Assembly: GCF_024585265.1 (NCBI RefSeq)
Contig: NZ_CP036533.1
Coordinates: 2,613,001-2,677,000 of the forward strand
Direction: 5' to 3'
From: Bradyrhizobium sp. WBAH42
Lineage (GTDB): Bacteria; Pseudomonadota; Alphaproteobacteria; Rhizobiales; Xanthobacteraceae
DNA: 64,000 nt
Below, piece by piece: positions 17,366-25,852 of the stretch; the first letter of the stretch is position 1; each line of letters begins with the position of its first letter. Position numbers and translations under genes: made by a program. The notes below the pieces were generated by a model that was not told where the DNA came from, made no database searches, and saw only the letters and a program-made list of their open reading frames with translations.

Positions 17366-18463
17366 ATGAGCGCGCATGATCCGATGCCCCGGTCGGCCTG
17401 GGTCTTTCCGGCGCTGGCCGTGCTGTTGTTCGCGGCCGTCAGCGCGACGGGTTACGTGTTCACGCTGTCGTTTGGCGGACTGCTCTTCGCAATCGTCCTC
17501 CTGGTCATCCTGTTCGGCACGGTATTCGCTGCGGTTCATCATGCCGAGGTGATCGCGGAGCGGGTCGGCGAACCCTATGGCACGCTGGTGCTGACGCTGT
17601 CGGTGACCATCATCGAGGTCGCGCTGATCACCACGATCATGCTGGGCGACAAGCCTGCCCCGGCACTGGCCCGCGACACCGTGTTCGCCGTGGTCATGAT
17701 CGTCTGCAACGGCCTGGTCGGGCTCTGCATCTTCATCGGCGGCCTGCGCTATCGCGAGCAGGGCTTTCAGCTCTCCGGCGCCAACGTCTATCTCAGCGTC
17801 CTGTTCGCGCTCGCGACCATCACGCTGATCATGCCGAACTACACCACCACCACGCCGGGGCCGGTCTATTCGGCGGTCCAGCTCGGCTTCGTCGACGTGG
17901 TCACGCTGGCGCTCTATGCGGTGTTTCTCTATACCCAGACCGTCCTGCACAAGGATTACTTCGTGCACGAACGTGCCGACGGCGAGGGCGGGGCGGCGCA
18001 CGTGTCTGCAGGGGCACTCGCGCTCACGGTGGTGCTGCTCCTGGTCTCGCTTCTGGCGGTCGTGCTGCTCGCCAAGAAATTCTCGCTGGTGGTCGATGCC
18101 GTGGGCGCCAGGATCGGGGCGCCACCGGCCTTCGCCGGCCTTCTGGTCGCGCTGCTGATCCTGATGCCCGAGGGCGTTGCGGCCGTCGCGGCGGCGCGCA
18201 GGAACGACCTCCAGAAGAGCATCAATCTCGCCCTCGGCTCTTCGCTGGCGACCATCGGCCTGACCATTCCTGCCGTCGGCGTCGCGACCTATGCGCTCGA
18301 CAAGGAGCTCGAGCTCGGCCTCAGCGCCCAGGGCAGCGTCCTTTTGCTGCTGACCTTCTTCCTGAGCATGCTGACCTTCGGCACGGGCAGGACCAACGTC
18401 CTGTTCGGCCTGGTGCATATGGTGGTATTTGCCGTCTACGTGTTCATGGTTTTCGTGCCCTAG
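17366..18463 (+). CDS. Calcium/proton (ChaA-type) antiporter
   Basis: This 365-aa protein has about 11 transmembrane helices and the two alpha-repeats of the CaCA superfamily. The acidic ion-binding motifs are visible as SVTIIEVALI in the first half and LILMPEGVAAV in the second. Family members exchange Ca2+ or Na+/K+ for protons at the inner membrane. GGAG precedes the ATG. The cupin gene follows after 12 nt and is probably in the same transcript. Confidence 0.85.
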   Translation: MSAHDPMPRSAWVFPALAVLLFAAVSATGYVFTLSFGGLLFAIVLLVILFGTVFAAVHHAEVIAERVGEPYGTLVLTLSVTIIEVALITTIMLGDKPAPALARDTVFAVVMIVCNGLVGLCIFIGGLRYREQGFQLSGANVYLSVLFALATITLIMPNYTTTTPGPVYSAVQLGFVDVVTLALYAVFLYTQTVLHKDYFVHERADGEGGAAHVSAGALALTVVLLLVSLLAVVLLAKKFSLVVDAVGARIGAPPAFAGLLVALLILMPEGVAAVAAARRNDLQKSINLALGSSLATIGLTIPAVGVATYALDKELELGLSAQGSVLLLLTFFLSMLTFGTGRTNVLFGLVHMVVFAVYVFMVFVP

Positions 18464-18475
18464 AAGGAGCTCCCG

Positions 18476-18760
18476 GTGCTTGCCGCCAAGTCCGACGTCC
18501 AGATCGACAACGAAGAGGTCCGGGTGACCGAATGGCGGCTTGCCCCCGGCAGCGCCACCGGCCATCACACCCATGGGATGGACTATGTGATCGTTCCGGT
18601 CGCCGCCGGCGAGATGACCATCGTGGCGCCCAATGGCGAACGGTCCAAGGCGCAGCTTTCCGCCGGCAAATCCTATTTCCGCAAGGCCGGCGTCCAGCAT
18701 GACGTACTTAACGAAACCTCAACTGAGATCGTGTTCCTTGAAATTGAGCTGAAACGCTAG
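18476..18760 (+). CDS. Small cupin-domain protein
   Basis: This 94-aa single-domain cupin has a GTG start with AAGGAG seven nt upstream. The first cupin motif includes PGSATGHHTHGMDY with the metal-ligand histidines, and the second appears as YFRKAGVQHDVLNET. The compact barrel probably binds a divalent metal; no reaction can be assigned. It is tightly downstream of the Ca2+/H+ antiporter. Confidence 0.85.
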   Translation: MLAAKSDVQIDNEEVRVTEWRLAPGSATGHHTHGMDYVIVPVAAGEMTIVAPNGERSKAQLSAGKSYFRKAGVQHDVLNETSTEIVFLEIELKR

Positions 18761-18852
18761 GGGGCGCGCCACCCTTTGCCATCGATCCGTCGCAGTTGAT
18801 CCCTCACAATGCCCTAAAGTTCCCGCATCAGGTCGCGCGGGGAGTGGTCGGA

Positions 18853-19758
18853 ATGCTGAAATACCTCGCAAAAATTTCGATGGATATTTTCCCCTCGGTG
18901 CTCGCGACGATCATCGGGGCCTACATCGTCAATCATTACATCAACGCCAAGCCGGCCGCCGACACCCCAGCCGCCGTGACCGCGCCTGCCCAGACCGGCG
19001 GCGACGGCAAGCCGACCGATAGCGCCAACCTTCCCGCGCCTGGCGTCAAGGCCAAGGGCATTCCCGAGAAGAGCGTGACGGACAAGGCGGCAGCCGAGAA
19101 GCCGGCCGATCGTCCGCCGGCCGCCGAGACCAAGGCCGCAGACGTGGCTCCCGCTGACGCCGCCCCGCGCGGCCGACCCTCTACCCGCGACAAGGCCGCG
19201 GCGAAATCCGCACCGGCTGCCGCTGCTCCGGTGGTTGAGGCCAATTCAGCCCCGACGGCGGCTTCCCCGGCTCCCGACGCCAACGATCTGGCGCGTGCTG
19301 CGATCGAGCGCCTGCGCAAATCGCCCGAGGGCAAGGCTGCCGAGGCCAAATCGTCGGAAACCAAGCCTGCCGAGGCTCGCGCTTCGGAGACCAAGCCGGC
19401 CGAGCCTGCGGTGCGGGATGCTGCCCGCACGCCGGAGGCCCCGCGGGTCGTGAATGTGGAGCCGTCCCCGGTCCGTCCGCTGCCGCCGCCGATCAATGTT
19501 TCGACGCCTTCGCCCGAGGCCTATGGCAATGCGGGCTCCAATCCGCCCTACACGGCCTCGGTCGGCAACGACGATCCGAATCGGGTGACGCCGCCGGCCG
19601 ACATTCCCGTGCCGGTGATCGCGCCACCGCTCGACCTGCGTGCCGATGCGGGCGCCTCCATGCCGCGGCCGAAGAAGACCAATGTCGCCGACGAGATGCT
19701 GTCGGGCATGAAGTCGATGTTCAACGCCGTTCTGCCCAAGAGCGCTACGCCCGACTAG
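18853..19758 (+). CDS. Single-pass membrane protein with Ala/Pro/Lys-rich tail
   Basis: This 301-aa protein has one N-terminal transmembrane helix (about residues 9-28, SMDIFPSVLATIIGAYIVNH) followed by about 270 residues of low-complexity Ala/Pro/Lys/Glu sequence, including repeated ETKPAEAR-like units. Such tails span the periplasm or are disordered in the cytoplasm. No enzymatic domain is visible. ATG 18853 is chosen because GGGGAG precedes it and it leaves the helix near the start. Function unknown. Confidence 0.65.
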   Translation: MLKYLAKISMDIFPSVLATIIGAYIVNHYINAKPAADTPAAVTAPAQTGGDGKPTDSANLPAPGVKAKGIPEKSVTDKAAAEKPADRPPAAETKAADVAPADAAPRGRPSTRDKAAAKSAPAAAAPVVEANSAPTAASPAPDANDLARAAIERLRKSPEGKAAEAKSSETKPAEARASETKPAEPAVRDAARTPEAPRVVNVEPSPVRPLPPPINVSTPSPEAYGNAGSNPPYTASVGNDDPNRVTPPADIPVPVIAPPLDLRADAGASMPRPKKTNVADEMLSGMKSMFNAVLPKSATPD

Positions 19759-19784
19759 AACTACGCTCAGGCTACACCAAACGG

Positions 19785-20435
19785 TCAGCCGCCGACGCGG
19801 GCGAGACCGCTGCGGGCGGGTTCGTCGCGTGGACGAAGCGCGACCGCCCTGGTGTAGGACGCCGCCGCCTTGGCCTTGTCACCCAGCCGCTCATAGGCCT
19901 GACCGCGCGCGGTCCAGACCTGGGCATTGTGCGGATCCGCCTCGGAGGCTTCATCGAGATCGGCTGCGGCCTCCTTGACCTTGCCGAGCGCGAGATAGCT
20001 GGTGGCGCGGCCGAGCAGCGGCTCGGCCTTTTGCGGGTTGAGGCCACTGGCCGCGCTGAAATCGGCGATCGCGAAGTCGTGCTGGTTGTTGCCCTGGTAG
20101 ATCAGGGCGCGGCCATAGAGCGCCTGCGCATTATAGGGATCGAGGCCGACCGCGCGGTTGAACTCGTCGAGCGCTGCCGTGGTCTCGCCTGACTTCGCCA
20201 GGGACTGGGCCTTCGCGGTATGGGCCTGGGCTTCGGTGACGTTGCCGGCGCTTACCGCGCTCTCGGCCGGCGTGGCGGCCTTGGGCGCTTCCTGCGGCTT
20301 GTCCTTCTCCGGCATCAGCGATCCCAGATCGAACGAGCAGCCGCACAGCGCGATTCCCGTCAACGCCACCGCGAGCGGCGGCTGCCAGATCCGACGCCGT
20401 CGCGCAAAGCCGCGCTGAGGGAAAGGGGAGGCCAT
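19785..20435 (-). CDS. TPR-repeat lipoprotein
   Basis: This 216-aa protein begins with a basic stretch and hydrophobic segment ending in an LCGCS lipobox-like motif near residue 33, so it is probably an outer- or inner-membrane lipoprotein. About four TPR units follow (from about residue 68 to 205), with clear repeats such as LDPYNAQALYGRALIYQGNN and ADPHNAQVWTARGQAYERLG. TPR proteins of this type scaffold complexes; a partner is not evident. It is convergent with the preceding membrane protein gene. Confidence 0.8.
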   Translation of the reverse strand: MASPFPQRGFARRRRIWQPPLAVALTGIALCGCSFDLGSLMPEKDKPQEAPKAATPAESAVSAGNVTEAQAHTAKAQSLAKSGETTAALDEFNRAVGLDPYNAQALYGRALIYQGNNQHDFAIADFSAASGLNPQKAEPLLGRATSYLALGKVKEAAADLDEASEADPHNAQVWTARGQAYERLGDKAKAAASYTRAVALRPRDEPARSGLARVGG

Positions 20436-20474
20436 CTACGGTTCGCTCGCGCTAGAGCTTGATCCGACAAGTCC

Positions 20475-20506
20475 TCAAAACAATAACGCGGGCCTGGGGC
20501 CCGCGT
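20475..20506 (-). terminator. Rho-independent terminator of rpsU
   Basis: On the minus strand a perfect 9-bp stem (ACGCGGGCC / GGCCCGCGT, 3-nt loop) is followed by a T-rich TTATTGTTTT stretch, about 30 nt past the rpsU stop. Confidence 0.8.
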
Positions 20507-20536
20507 CATCGAAAACTGAAGTCTTGCTGAATCGGA

Positions 20537-20833
20537 TCAGCGCGGTCCGCGCGGACCTGCACCGGGGCCGCCACGACCGCCGCGATCGCCGCCCGGGCCG
20601 GCGCCGAACACCGGCTTCGGCTTCATCGGCAGCAGGCCTTCGCGCTGCAGCTTCTTGCGGGCGAGCTTGCGCGCACGGCGCACGGCTTCGGCCTTTTCGC
20701 GGGCCTTCTTCTCGGAGGGCTTCTCGTAATGACCGCGGAGCTTCATCTCGCGGAAAATTCCCTCGCGCTGCATCTTCTTCTTCAGCGCCTTGAGGGCTTG
20801 ATCAACATTGTTATCGCGAACGAGAACCTGCAC
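20537..20833 (-). CDS. rpsU: 30S ribosomal protein S21
   Basis: This 98-aa protein is bacterial S21: it starts [20 protein letters not shown], then the [20 protein letters not shown] core and a basic helix. The C-terminus is a Gly/Pro/Arg-rich extension typical of alphaproteobacterial S21 and absent from the about 70-aa E. coli protein. S21 sits in the 30S platform near the anti-Shine-Dalgarno and helps initiation. It is monocistronic with its own terminator. Confidence 0.95.
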   Translation of the reverse strand: MQVLVRDNNVDQALKALKKKMQREGIFREMKLRGHYEKPSEKKAREKAEAVRRARKLARKKLQREGLLPMKPKPVFGAGPGGDRGGRGGPGAGPRGPR

Positions 20834-21092
20834 GCGGCATCCTCTTCAAGTGGATCGGATTTGAATTCTGGTAAGTCAAAGGGGATGGCGAAACGCGCAA
20901 GCCCTTAACCTTGAGCGCGCGGATGTATCAGACAAAACAGCAGATGTCCACCGGCCAAGCGGGTTTTCGGGCCAAGTTCGGCCATTAAATGCGGCGAAAA
21001 TACCTCCATGCGGCCCCGATTTGGGCGGTTTGGCGCCGAGGACGGGGCCGCGCCGGAGCTTTGTTCCGGAATCTTGCAATGAGGGGACCACA

Positions 21093-21815
21093 ATGGACAT
21101 CAAAAAATATGCTGCCGAAGCCATCGGCACCTTCTGGCTCACATTCGCGGGCTGCGGAAGCGCGGTGATTGCGGCCGGCTTCCCGCAGGTGGGAATCGGG
21201 CTGGTCGGCGTGTCCCTGGCCTTCGGATTGAGCGTCGTCACCATGGCCTATGCGATCGGCCACATCTCCGGCTGCCATCTCAACCCGGCCGTCACGGTCG
21301 GTCTTACCGCCGGTGGCCGTTTTCCGGCGGGGCAGGTCCTGCCTTACATCGTCGCCCAGGTGGCGGGGGCGATCATTGCCGCCTGGCTGCTCTATGTCAT
21401 TGCCAGCGGGGCGCCCGGCTTCGACGTCGGCAAGGGCTTTGCCTCCAACGGCTATGACGCGCATTCGCCCGGCCAGTACAGCATGATCGTGTGCTTCCTC
21501 ACCGAGGTGGTGATGACCATGATGTTCCTGTTCATCATCATGGGGGCCACCCATGGCCGCGCGCCGGCGGGTTTCGCACCGCTGGCGATCGGGCTCGCGC
21601 TGGTGATGATCCATCTCGTCAGCATTCCCGTCACCAACACCTCGGTGAACCCGGCGCGCAGCACCGGCCCGGCGCTGTTCGTCGGCGGCTGGGCGCTGTC
21701 GCAGCTCTGGCTGTTCTGGGTTGCGCCGCTGATCGGCGGTGCGCTCGGCGGGGTGATCTATCGCTGGCTCAGCGAGGAGCCCACCGGCGTCGTTGCGGGC
21801 GTGAAGACGGCGTAA
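21093..21815 (+). CDS. aqpZ: Aquaporin Z
   Basis: This 240-aa protein has six transmembrane helices and two half-helix NPA motifs: HLNPAVTVG in the first half and [12 protein letters not shown] in the second. Residues around the pore fit water-selective AqpZ rather than glycerol facilitators, since the loop after the second NPA lacks the Asp of GlpF. It forms an inner-membrane water channel. ATG 21093 gives the family start [14 protein letters not shown]. It is convergent with purK. Confidence 0.92.
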   Translation: MDIKKYAAEAIGTFWLTFAGCGSAVIAAGFPQVGIGLVGVSLAFGLSVVTMAYAIGHISGCHLNPAVTVGLTAGGRFPAGQVLPYIVAQVAGAIIAAWLLYVIASGAPGFDVGKGFASNGYDAHSPGQYSMIVCFLTEVVMTMMFLFIIMGATHGRAPAGFAPLAIGLALVMIHLVSIPVTNTSVNPARSTGPALFVGGWALSQLWLFWVAPLIGGALGGVIYRWLSEEPTGVVAGVKTA

Positions 21816-21830
21816 TCGAAAAGCACCCGG

Positions 21831-21858
21831 CGGGATTGCAGCCTTTGCTGCGATCCCG
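21831..21858. terminator. Convergent-gene hairpin between aqpZ and purK
   Basis: An 11-bp imperfect stem (CGGGATTGCAG / CTGCGATCCCG, one mismatch) fills the 43-bp gap between the two convergent stops. It has no long T-tract but is placed to act in both directions. Confidence 0.5.
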
Positions 21859-22965
21859 TCACTCGTCCCGGGGCGGCCTGACTTCGGTGACGTGGCCCAT
21901 CTTGCGGCCGGGGCGCGGCGTGCCCTTGCCGTAGATGTGCACGGTCGCGCCGGGCACGCTCAGCCACTTTTCGTAGTCGTTGATCTCGTCCCCGATCAGG
22001 TTGGTCATGGTGACGACGTCGCCGTGGCGTACCGGCTTGCCGAGCGGCCAGCCGGCGATGGCGCGGATGTGCTGCTCGAACTGCGAGATGGACGCGCCGT
22101 CGAGCGTCCAGTGTCCTGAATTGTGCACGCGCGGCGCGATCTCGTTGACCAGCACCTTCGGCCCGGTGCCGTTGGCGAGCACGAACATCTCGACCGCCAG
22201 CACGCCGACATAGTCGAGCGCGCTTGCGATCTTGCCGGCGATGCTGCGCGCCTCCTCGGCGAGCGCATCCGGGATCGGCGCGGGTGCGCGCGATATCTTC
22301 AGGATGTGGTCGCGGTGCTCGTTCTCGGTGACGTCGAAGCACTCGACCTCGCCGGTGGCGGAGCGCGCGGCGATCACGGAGATCTCGCGCTCGTAGGGCA
22401 CGAAGGCCTCCAGGATCGCCGATTTGGTGGCGAGGCTGGTCCACACTTTCGCGATGTCGTCGCCCTCGCGGATGATGGCCTGGCCCTTGCCGTCATAGCC
22501 GAAGCGGCGAGTTTTCAGCACGGCCGGAAGGCCGATCCTGGCGATCGCCTCGCGCAGCGCGGAGACGGAGGTGACGTCGGCATAGGCGGCAGTGCCGATG
22601 CCGAGCCGCGTCACGAAATCCTTCTCGGCGAGCCGGTCCTGGGTGGTCTCGAGGATCTTGCGATTGGGCAGCACCGGGCGGCGCGCGTCCAGCACCAGCG
22701 CGGCTGCCGCCGGCACGTTCTCGAATTCATAGGTGATGACGTCGACATCGTGCGCGAACAACTCGAGCGCCTCGACGTCGGCATATTCGGCGCAGGTCGC
22801 GTTCAGCACGACGTCGAAGGCCGGCGAATCCGGATCGGGCGAGAACACCTGGCAGCGCAGGCCGAGCCGCGCCGCGGCCATGGCCAGCATCCGGCCCAAT
22901 TGTCCGCCGCCGAGGATTCCGATGGTGTCTCCGGGCTTCAGCTTCACGTGCCTGTTGTCCGTCAC
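21859..22965 (-). CDS. purK: 5-(carboxyamino)imidazole ribonucleotide synthase
   Basis: This 368-aa ATP-grasp enzyme uses ATP and bicarbonate to make N5-CAIR from AIR in purine biosynthesis. Visible features are the N-terminal [13 protein letters not shown], the [15 protein letters not shown]-grasp segment, and [18 protein letters not shown] near the C-terminal metal site. It starts four nt inside the end of purE (ATGA overlap), so the two are translationally coupled and their products act consecutively. Confidence 0.95.
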   Translation of the reverse strand: MTDNRHVKLKPGDTIGILGGGQLGRMLAMAAARLGLRCQVFSPDPDSPAFDVVLNATCAEYADVEALELFAHDVDVITYEFENVPAAAALVLDARRPVLPNRKILETTQDRLAEKDFVTRLGIGTAAYADVTSVSALREAIARIGLPAVLKTRRFGYDGKGQAIIREGDDIAKVWTSLATKSAILEAFVPYEREISVIAARSATGEVECFDVTENEHRDHILKISRAPAPIPDALAEEARSIAGKIASALDYVGVLAVEMFVLANGTGPKVLVNEIAPRVHNSGHWTLDGASISQFEQHIRAIAGWPLGKPVRHGDVVTMTNLIGDEINDYEKWLSVPGATVHIYGKGTPRPGRKMGHVTEVRPPRDE

Positions 22966-23450
22966 GCCTGGTCCTCCGGGCGCTCGGCGACCGCCTCGGT
23001 TTGCGCCTTGCGCCAGGCGGCGAGGCGATCCGACAGGGCCGGGTCGGACAACGCCAGCACGGCGGCCGCCAGCAGCGCGGCATTGATCGCGCCGGCCTTG
23101 CCGATGGCGAGGGTGCCGACCGGGATGCCGGCGGGCATCTGGACGATCGAATAGAGCGAATCGACGCCCTTGAGCGTCCTGGATTCGACGGGAACGCCGA
23201 ACACTGGGAGTTCCGTCAGCGCTGCCGCCATGCCGGGCAGATGTGCCGCGCCACCGGCCCCGGCGATGATGACTTTGTAACCCGCGGCCTTGGCGCCCTT
23301 GGCGAAGGCGAACAACCGGTCGGGTGTGCGGTGGGCCGAGACGATGCGGCTGTCGGCGGCAATGCCGAGCGCGTCGAGCGTGTCGGCGGCGTGGCGCATC
23401 GTGTCCCAGTCCGACTGGCTGCCCATGATGATGGCGATTGGCGCGGTCAT
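22962..23450 (-). CDS. purE: N5-carboxyaminoimidazole ribonucleotide mutase
   Basis: This 163-aa protein is class I PurE. Signatures are [24 protein letters not shown] with the catalytic His, and [16 protein letters not shown]. It converts N5-CAIR to CAIR, the step after PurK. The open frame extends to 23528, but ATG 23450 gives the normal length and N-terminus. It is first in the purE-purK pair. I saw no purine riboswitch in the about 140 bp upstream. Confidence 0.95.
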   Translation of the reverse strand: MTAPIAIIMGSQSDWDTMRHAADTLDALGIAADSRIVSAHRTPDRLFAFAKGAKAAGYKVIIAGAGGAAHLPGMAAALTELPVFGVPVESRTLKGVDSLYSIVQMPAGIPVGTLAIGKAGAINAALLAAAVLALSDPALSDRLAAWRKAQTEAVAERPEDQA

Positions 23451-23592
23451 GACGTCAATTGTGCCCAGAAAAACAGAAAGATAGGCCAGATTAACGTTTC
23501 CGGCCGGCGGCTCGCAAGGCGGTGGCAAGGAGAAGGGAATCCACTATCCTGTCTTGGTGAATCCCCGCAAGCCTTCATTGAGCAGGATGCCC

Positions 23593-24303
23593 ATGAAGAA
23601 ACCAAAAAGGGCGAGCTCTGCGAAGGCCAGAAAGGGCCGGACCAGCAGCGCCGGCCGATCCAAAGCCGCTTCGAGCCGCGCGGCCAAACCGGCCTTGCGC
23701 GGAGCGCCTGCTGCCGGCGACAGCAAGGCGGCCATTCGCGGCCTCAGGAGCAAGCTCAAGGCAGCCCTGCTGCGGATCTCGGAACTCGAGGCGGCCGCCG
23801 ACACCGATTTCCTGCTCGATATCCCCAACCGGCGCGGTTTCGAGCGCGAGCTTGTGCGCGCCATCGCCTACATGAAGCGCTACCGCGCCAGCGGGGCGCT
23901 GATCGTGCTTGACGTCGATCGGCTGAAGCCGATCAACGATTCCTTCGGTCACGCCGCTGGCGATGAGGTGCTCAAGGCGATTGTCGCCACGCTGACGCGA
24001 CAGGTCCGCGCCTCCGACGTGGTCGGCCGCCTCGGCGGCGATGAGTTCGCGCTGCTCCTCTGGAATCTCAGCGAGACCGATGCCAAGGCGAAGGCCGCCG
24101 CCCTGGAGCAGGCGATCGACGAATTGTCCTTCGTCTTTCGCGGCCAGCACGTGACCGCGGGCGCCTCGGCGGGCGTCGCCCTGCTCGGTCCGCAGTCCGC
24201 GGCAGCTCGCGCCCTGGAGGAGGCGGATGCCGCCATGTACGTGCGCAAGGCGCACCGCCGGCACGAGGCGGCGGATCAGGGTCCGCAGCGAGCGCTAGTC
24301 TAG
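23593..24303 (+). CDS. GGDEF-domain diguanylate cyclase
   Basis: This protein of about 236 aa has a basic Lys/Ala/Ser-rich N-terminus, a short coiled segment and one GGDEF domain. The active-site motif RLGGDEF is intact, and DVDRLKPINDSFGHAAGDEVL provides the Mg/GTP-binding residues, so it should make cyclic di-GMP. No sensor or membrane segment is present, so it is probably cytosolic. ATG 23593 is preceded by AGCAGG at 6 nt; ATG 23587 or TTG 23554 are alternatives. Confidence 0.85.
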   Translation: MKKPKRASSAKARKGRTSSAGRSKAASSRAAKPALRGAPAAGDSKAAIRGLRSKLKAALLRISELEAAADTDFLLDIPNRRGFERELVRAIAYMKRYRASGALIVLDVDRLKPINDSFGHAAGDEVLKAIVATLTRQVRASDVVGRLGGDEFALLLWNLSETDAKAKAAALEQAIDELSFVFRGQHVTAGASAGVALLGPQSAAARALEEADAAMYVRKAHRRHEAADQGPQRALV

Positions 24304-24551
24304 AGGGTTGCAAGATCTTCCGGCACGTTGCCGAACTTGCGCAGCAGCGTCGCATCCCCGAACTCGCCGGTCATGGGATCGCCGCTGCGGCTGAATGCGA
24401 CCGCGCCGATATGGCCGGCGCCGCGCGCCAGAATCTCTGCGCGTCGCAGCGCCGCCGTCGAGGACTGACACTCCTCTGCCGCGCCTGCGACGGGGGATCC
24501 GTCATCATCGATCAAAAAGGGCATTGCAACGTAATAGGTCACATCCGACAT
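24300..24551 (-). CDS. Conserved hypothetical protein (83 aa)
   Basis: I do not recognise a named family. The 83-aa product begins MSDVTYYVAMPFLIDDDGSP and has an Ala-rich helix (TAALRRAEILARGAG) and a FSRSGDPMTGEFGDA segment. It has no signal or membrane region. Its 3' end overlaps the stop of the convergent diguanylate cyclase gene by four bases. A 45-bp palindromic repeat lies directly upstream of the start, in its promoter region. Confidence 0.6.
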   Translation of the reverse strand: MSDVTYYVAMPFLIDDDGSPVAGAAEECQSSTAALRRAEILARGAGHIGAVAFSRSGDPMTGEFGDATLLRKFGNVPEDLATL

Positions 24552-24568
24552 GGCGTTGCTCCGATGGA

Positions 24569-24613
24569 GCATGATCCGGAAAAGTGTGAAGCGGTTTTCC
24601 GACAAGATCATGC
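24569..24613. repeat. 45-bp dispersed palindromic repeat, copy 2
   Basis: The element begins GCATGATCCGGAAAAGTGTG and ends GATCATGC, with an internal GGAAAA / TTTTCC inverted pair. It matches copy 1 (17303-17347) in reverse complement, differing mainly at the loop centre and three bases near one end. It sits between two small minus-strand genes. Confidence 0.8.
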
Positions 24614-24648
24614 TTAAAACAAAGCGCGGTCTCTTCGCGCTTTGAAAA

Positions 24649-24867
24649 TCAGGCGGCGCTGCTCTTGCTCCGCATCTTGCTGCGCGAAGTCTCCGGAATG
24701 CAGCCCGCGGAAATCGCCGCCTGCAATTCCTCCAGCTCGGCTTCCAGATATTCGTTGGCCATGATCAGCGCCTTGATGGTGCTGCGCAGATTGCCGTCGC
24801 ACATCGCGATCGCCTGATCGCAGGCCTGCTCATAATGGCTGTTGTCGAGAAGGGCGGTCGCCGACAT
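24649..24867 (-). CDS. Conserved hypothetical protein (72 aa)
   Basis: This 72-aa product starts MSATALLDNSHYEQACDQAI and is predicted mostly helical, with two or three Cys, a central IKALIMANEYLEAELEELQ helix and a basic Ser-rich tail. It has no secretion signal. I cannot assign a function. The codon use matches its neighbours and a coherent hydrophobic/helical pattern supports it as a real gene. Confidence 0.6.
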   Translation of the reverse strand: MSATALLDNSHYEQACDQAIAMCDGNLRSTIKALIMANEYLEAELEELQAAISAGCIPETSRSKMRSKSSAA

Positions 24868-24990
24868 CTGCGTTGTCCTCGTGTGTTGTCTTGAGCGTTC
24901 TCTGAGGTGGTGGGGCGCCCGCGAATGTTCCTATTTTGTTCTTATTGAGTCAAGCGGATTCGGAAGCGGCGGGCGCCGCGCGAGACCGGC

Positions 24991-25197
24991 TCAGGCGATG
25001 ATGTCGGGCGTAATCTGGTCTTCGATGAAAGCGATGCGGTCGCGCAACAACAGCTTGCGCTTTTTCAGGCGCTGTAGCCGCAACAGGTCGGGGGCAGGCG
25101 ATTGATGCAACGCATCGATCGCCGCATCGAGATCTCGGTGTTCCTGCTGCAACCGGGTGAGCTCGGCTTCGAGCTCACGCTCATCTTCATTGGTCAT
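24991..25197 (-). CDS. YdcH-like DUF465 protein
   Basis: This 68-aa protein is a DUF465/YdcH member: an antiparallel helical hairpin with LEAELTRLQQEHRDLDAAID, then the conserved LQRLKKRKLLLRDRIAFIED. These small cytosolic proteins have no agreed function. ATG 25197 begins MTNEDEREL and gives normal family length. A second DUF465 member lies 330 bp away on the opposite strand. Confidence 0.85.
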   Translation of the reverse strand: MTNEDERELEAELTRLQQEHRDLDAAIDALHQSPAPDLLRLQRLKKRKLLLRDRIAFIEDQITPDIIA

Positions 25198-25527
25198 GTC
25201 TGCGGTGGCCGAAAACCGATAGGCGTGAGATCTGGGCTGTGGATGCCCTGTGGAAATTATCGTCCTTGCGCCGCGTGATCGCAAGCGATCTGCGATCCCG
25301 CATCGCCGATCTCCCGCAAGATATTTCTGCGAGGAGCTGCGGCGTGGCGCCGGCGCATTGATAATCATGGATTTTTCCGGCGTGGTTCCCCTAGTCACGC
25401 TTCGTTACATATGAACTTTCAAAAATGACGCGGCGACGACGGTTACCCATCGACAGGACGAATCGGTGATGTAGACTTAGGCGTCCGGATCGAATCCTGA
25501 GGTTCAACCCTACCGAGGAGGTTTCGA
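25198..25527. other. Intergenic region between two divergent DUF465 genes
   Basis: This 330-bp stretch separates the two divergent YdcH-like genes and must hold both promoters. It is more AT-rich than its surroundings near 25360-25440. I see no further gene, terminator or clear operator. Confidence 0.4.
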
Positions 25528-25707
25528 ATGACAATTCAGGCACATCTCGTTGAATTGGAACGGAAGCACAAACTTCTCGAAAACGAATTGCACGAAGCTC
25601 TCGTGCACCTTTCAACAGACGACCTGCAAATTGTTGAGTTGAAGCGCCGGAAGTTGATGGTCAAGGACCAGATCGAGCGTCTGAAGCAAGGCGACACGCT
25701 CCACTAG
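25528..25707 (+). CDS. YdcH-like DUF465 protein (59 aa)
   Basis: This 59-aa protein starts MTIQAHLVELERKHKLLENE and carries the DUF465 signature IVELKRRKLMVKDQIERLK near its end. It forms a short helical hairpin in the cytosol; function unknown. An excellent Shine-Dalgarno (GAGGAGG) lies about 6 nt before the ATG. It uses more AT-rich codons than neighbouring genes, which is common for highly expressed small proteins of this family in rhizobia. Confidence 0.85.
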   Translation: MTIQAHLVELERKHKLLENELHEALVHLSTDDLQIVELKRRKLMVKDQIERLKQGDTLH

Positions 25708-25746
25708 TAACCCCCGTGACAGTGTAGAGTTGATCACATCCTTCAC

Positions 25747-25778
25747 GCAGGGATGAGAGCATTCGTGCTCATCCCTGC
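25747..25778. terminator. Convergent-gene hairpin
   Basis: A perfect 11-bp stem (GCAGGGATGAG / CTCATCCCTGC, 10-nt loop) lies in the gap between the DUF465 gene and the convergent LhgO-like gene. It lacks a clear T-tract, so it is a probable rather than certain terminator. Confidence 0.55.
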
Positions 25779-25852
25779 TGCAAGGTGTGCACCGTGCAAC
25801 AGGTTTGCGCGGCGGCCACTCTTGTTTGGACGCGTGGTCTCGACACCAACAC

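Noticed and set aside
23451..23592. Possible purine riboswitch upstream of purE
   Set aside because: The gap lacks the conserved three-way-junction bases of a purine riboswitch, and such regulation is not usual for purE in this group.
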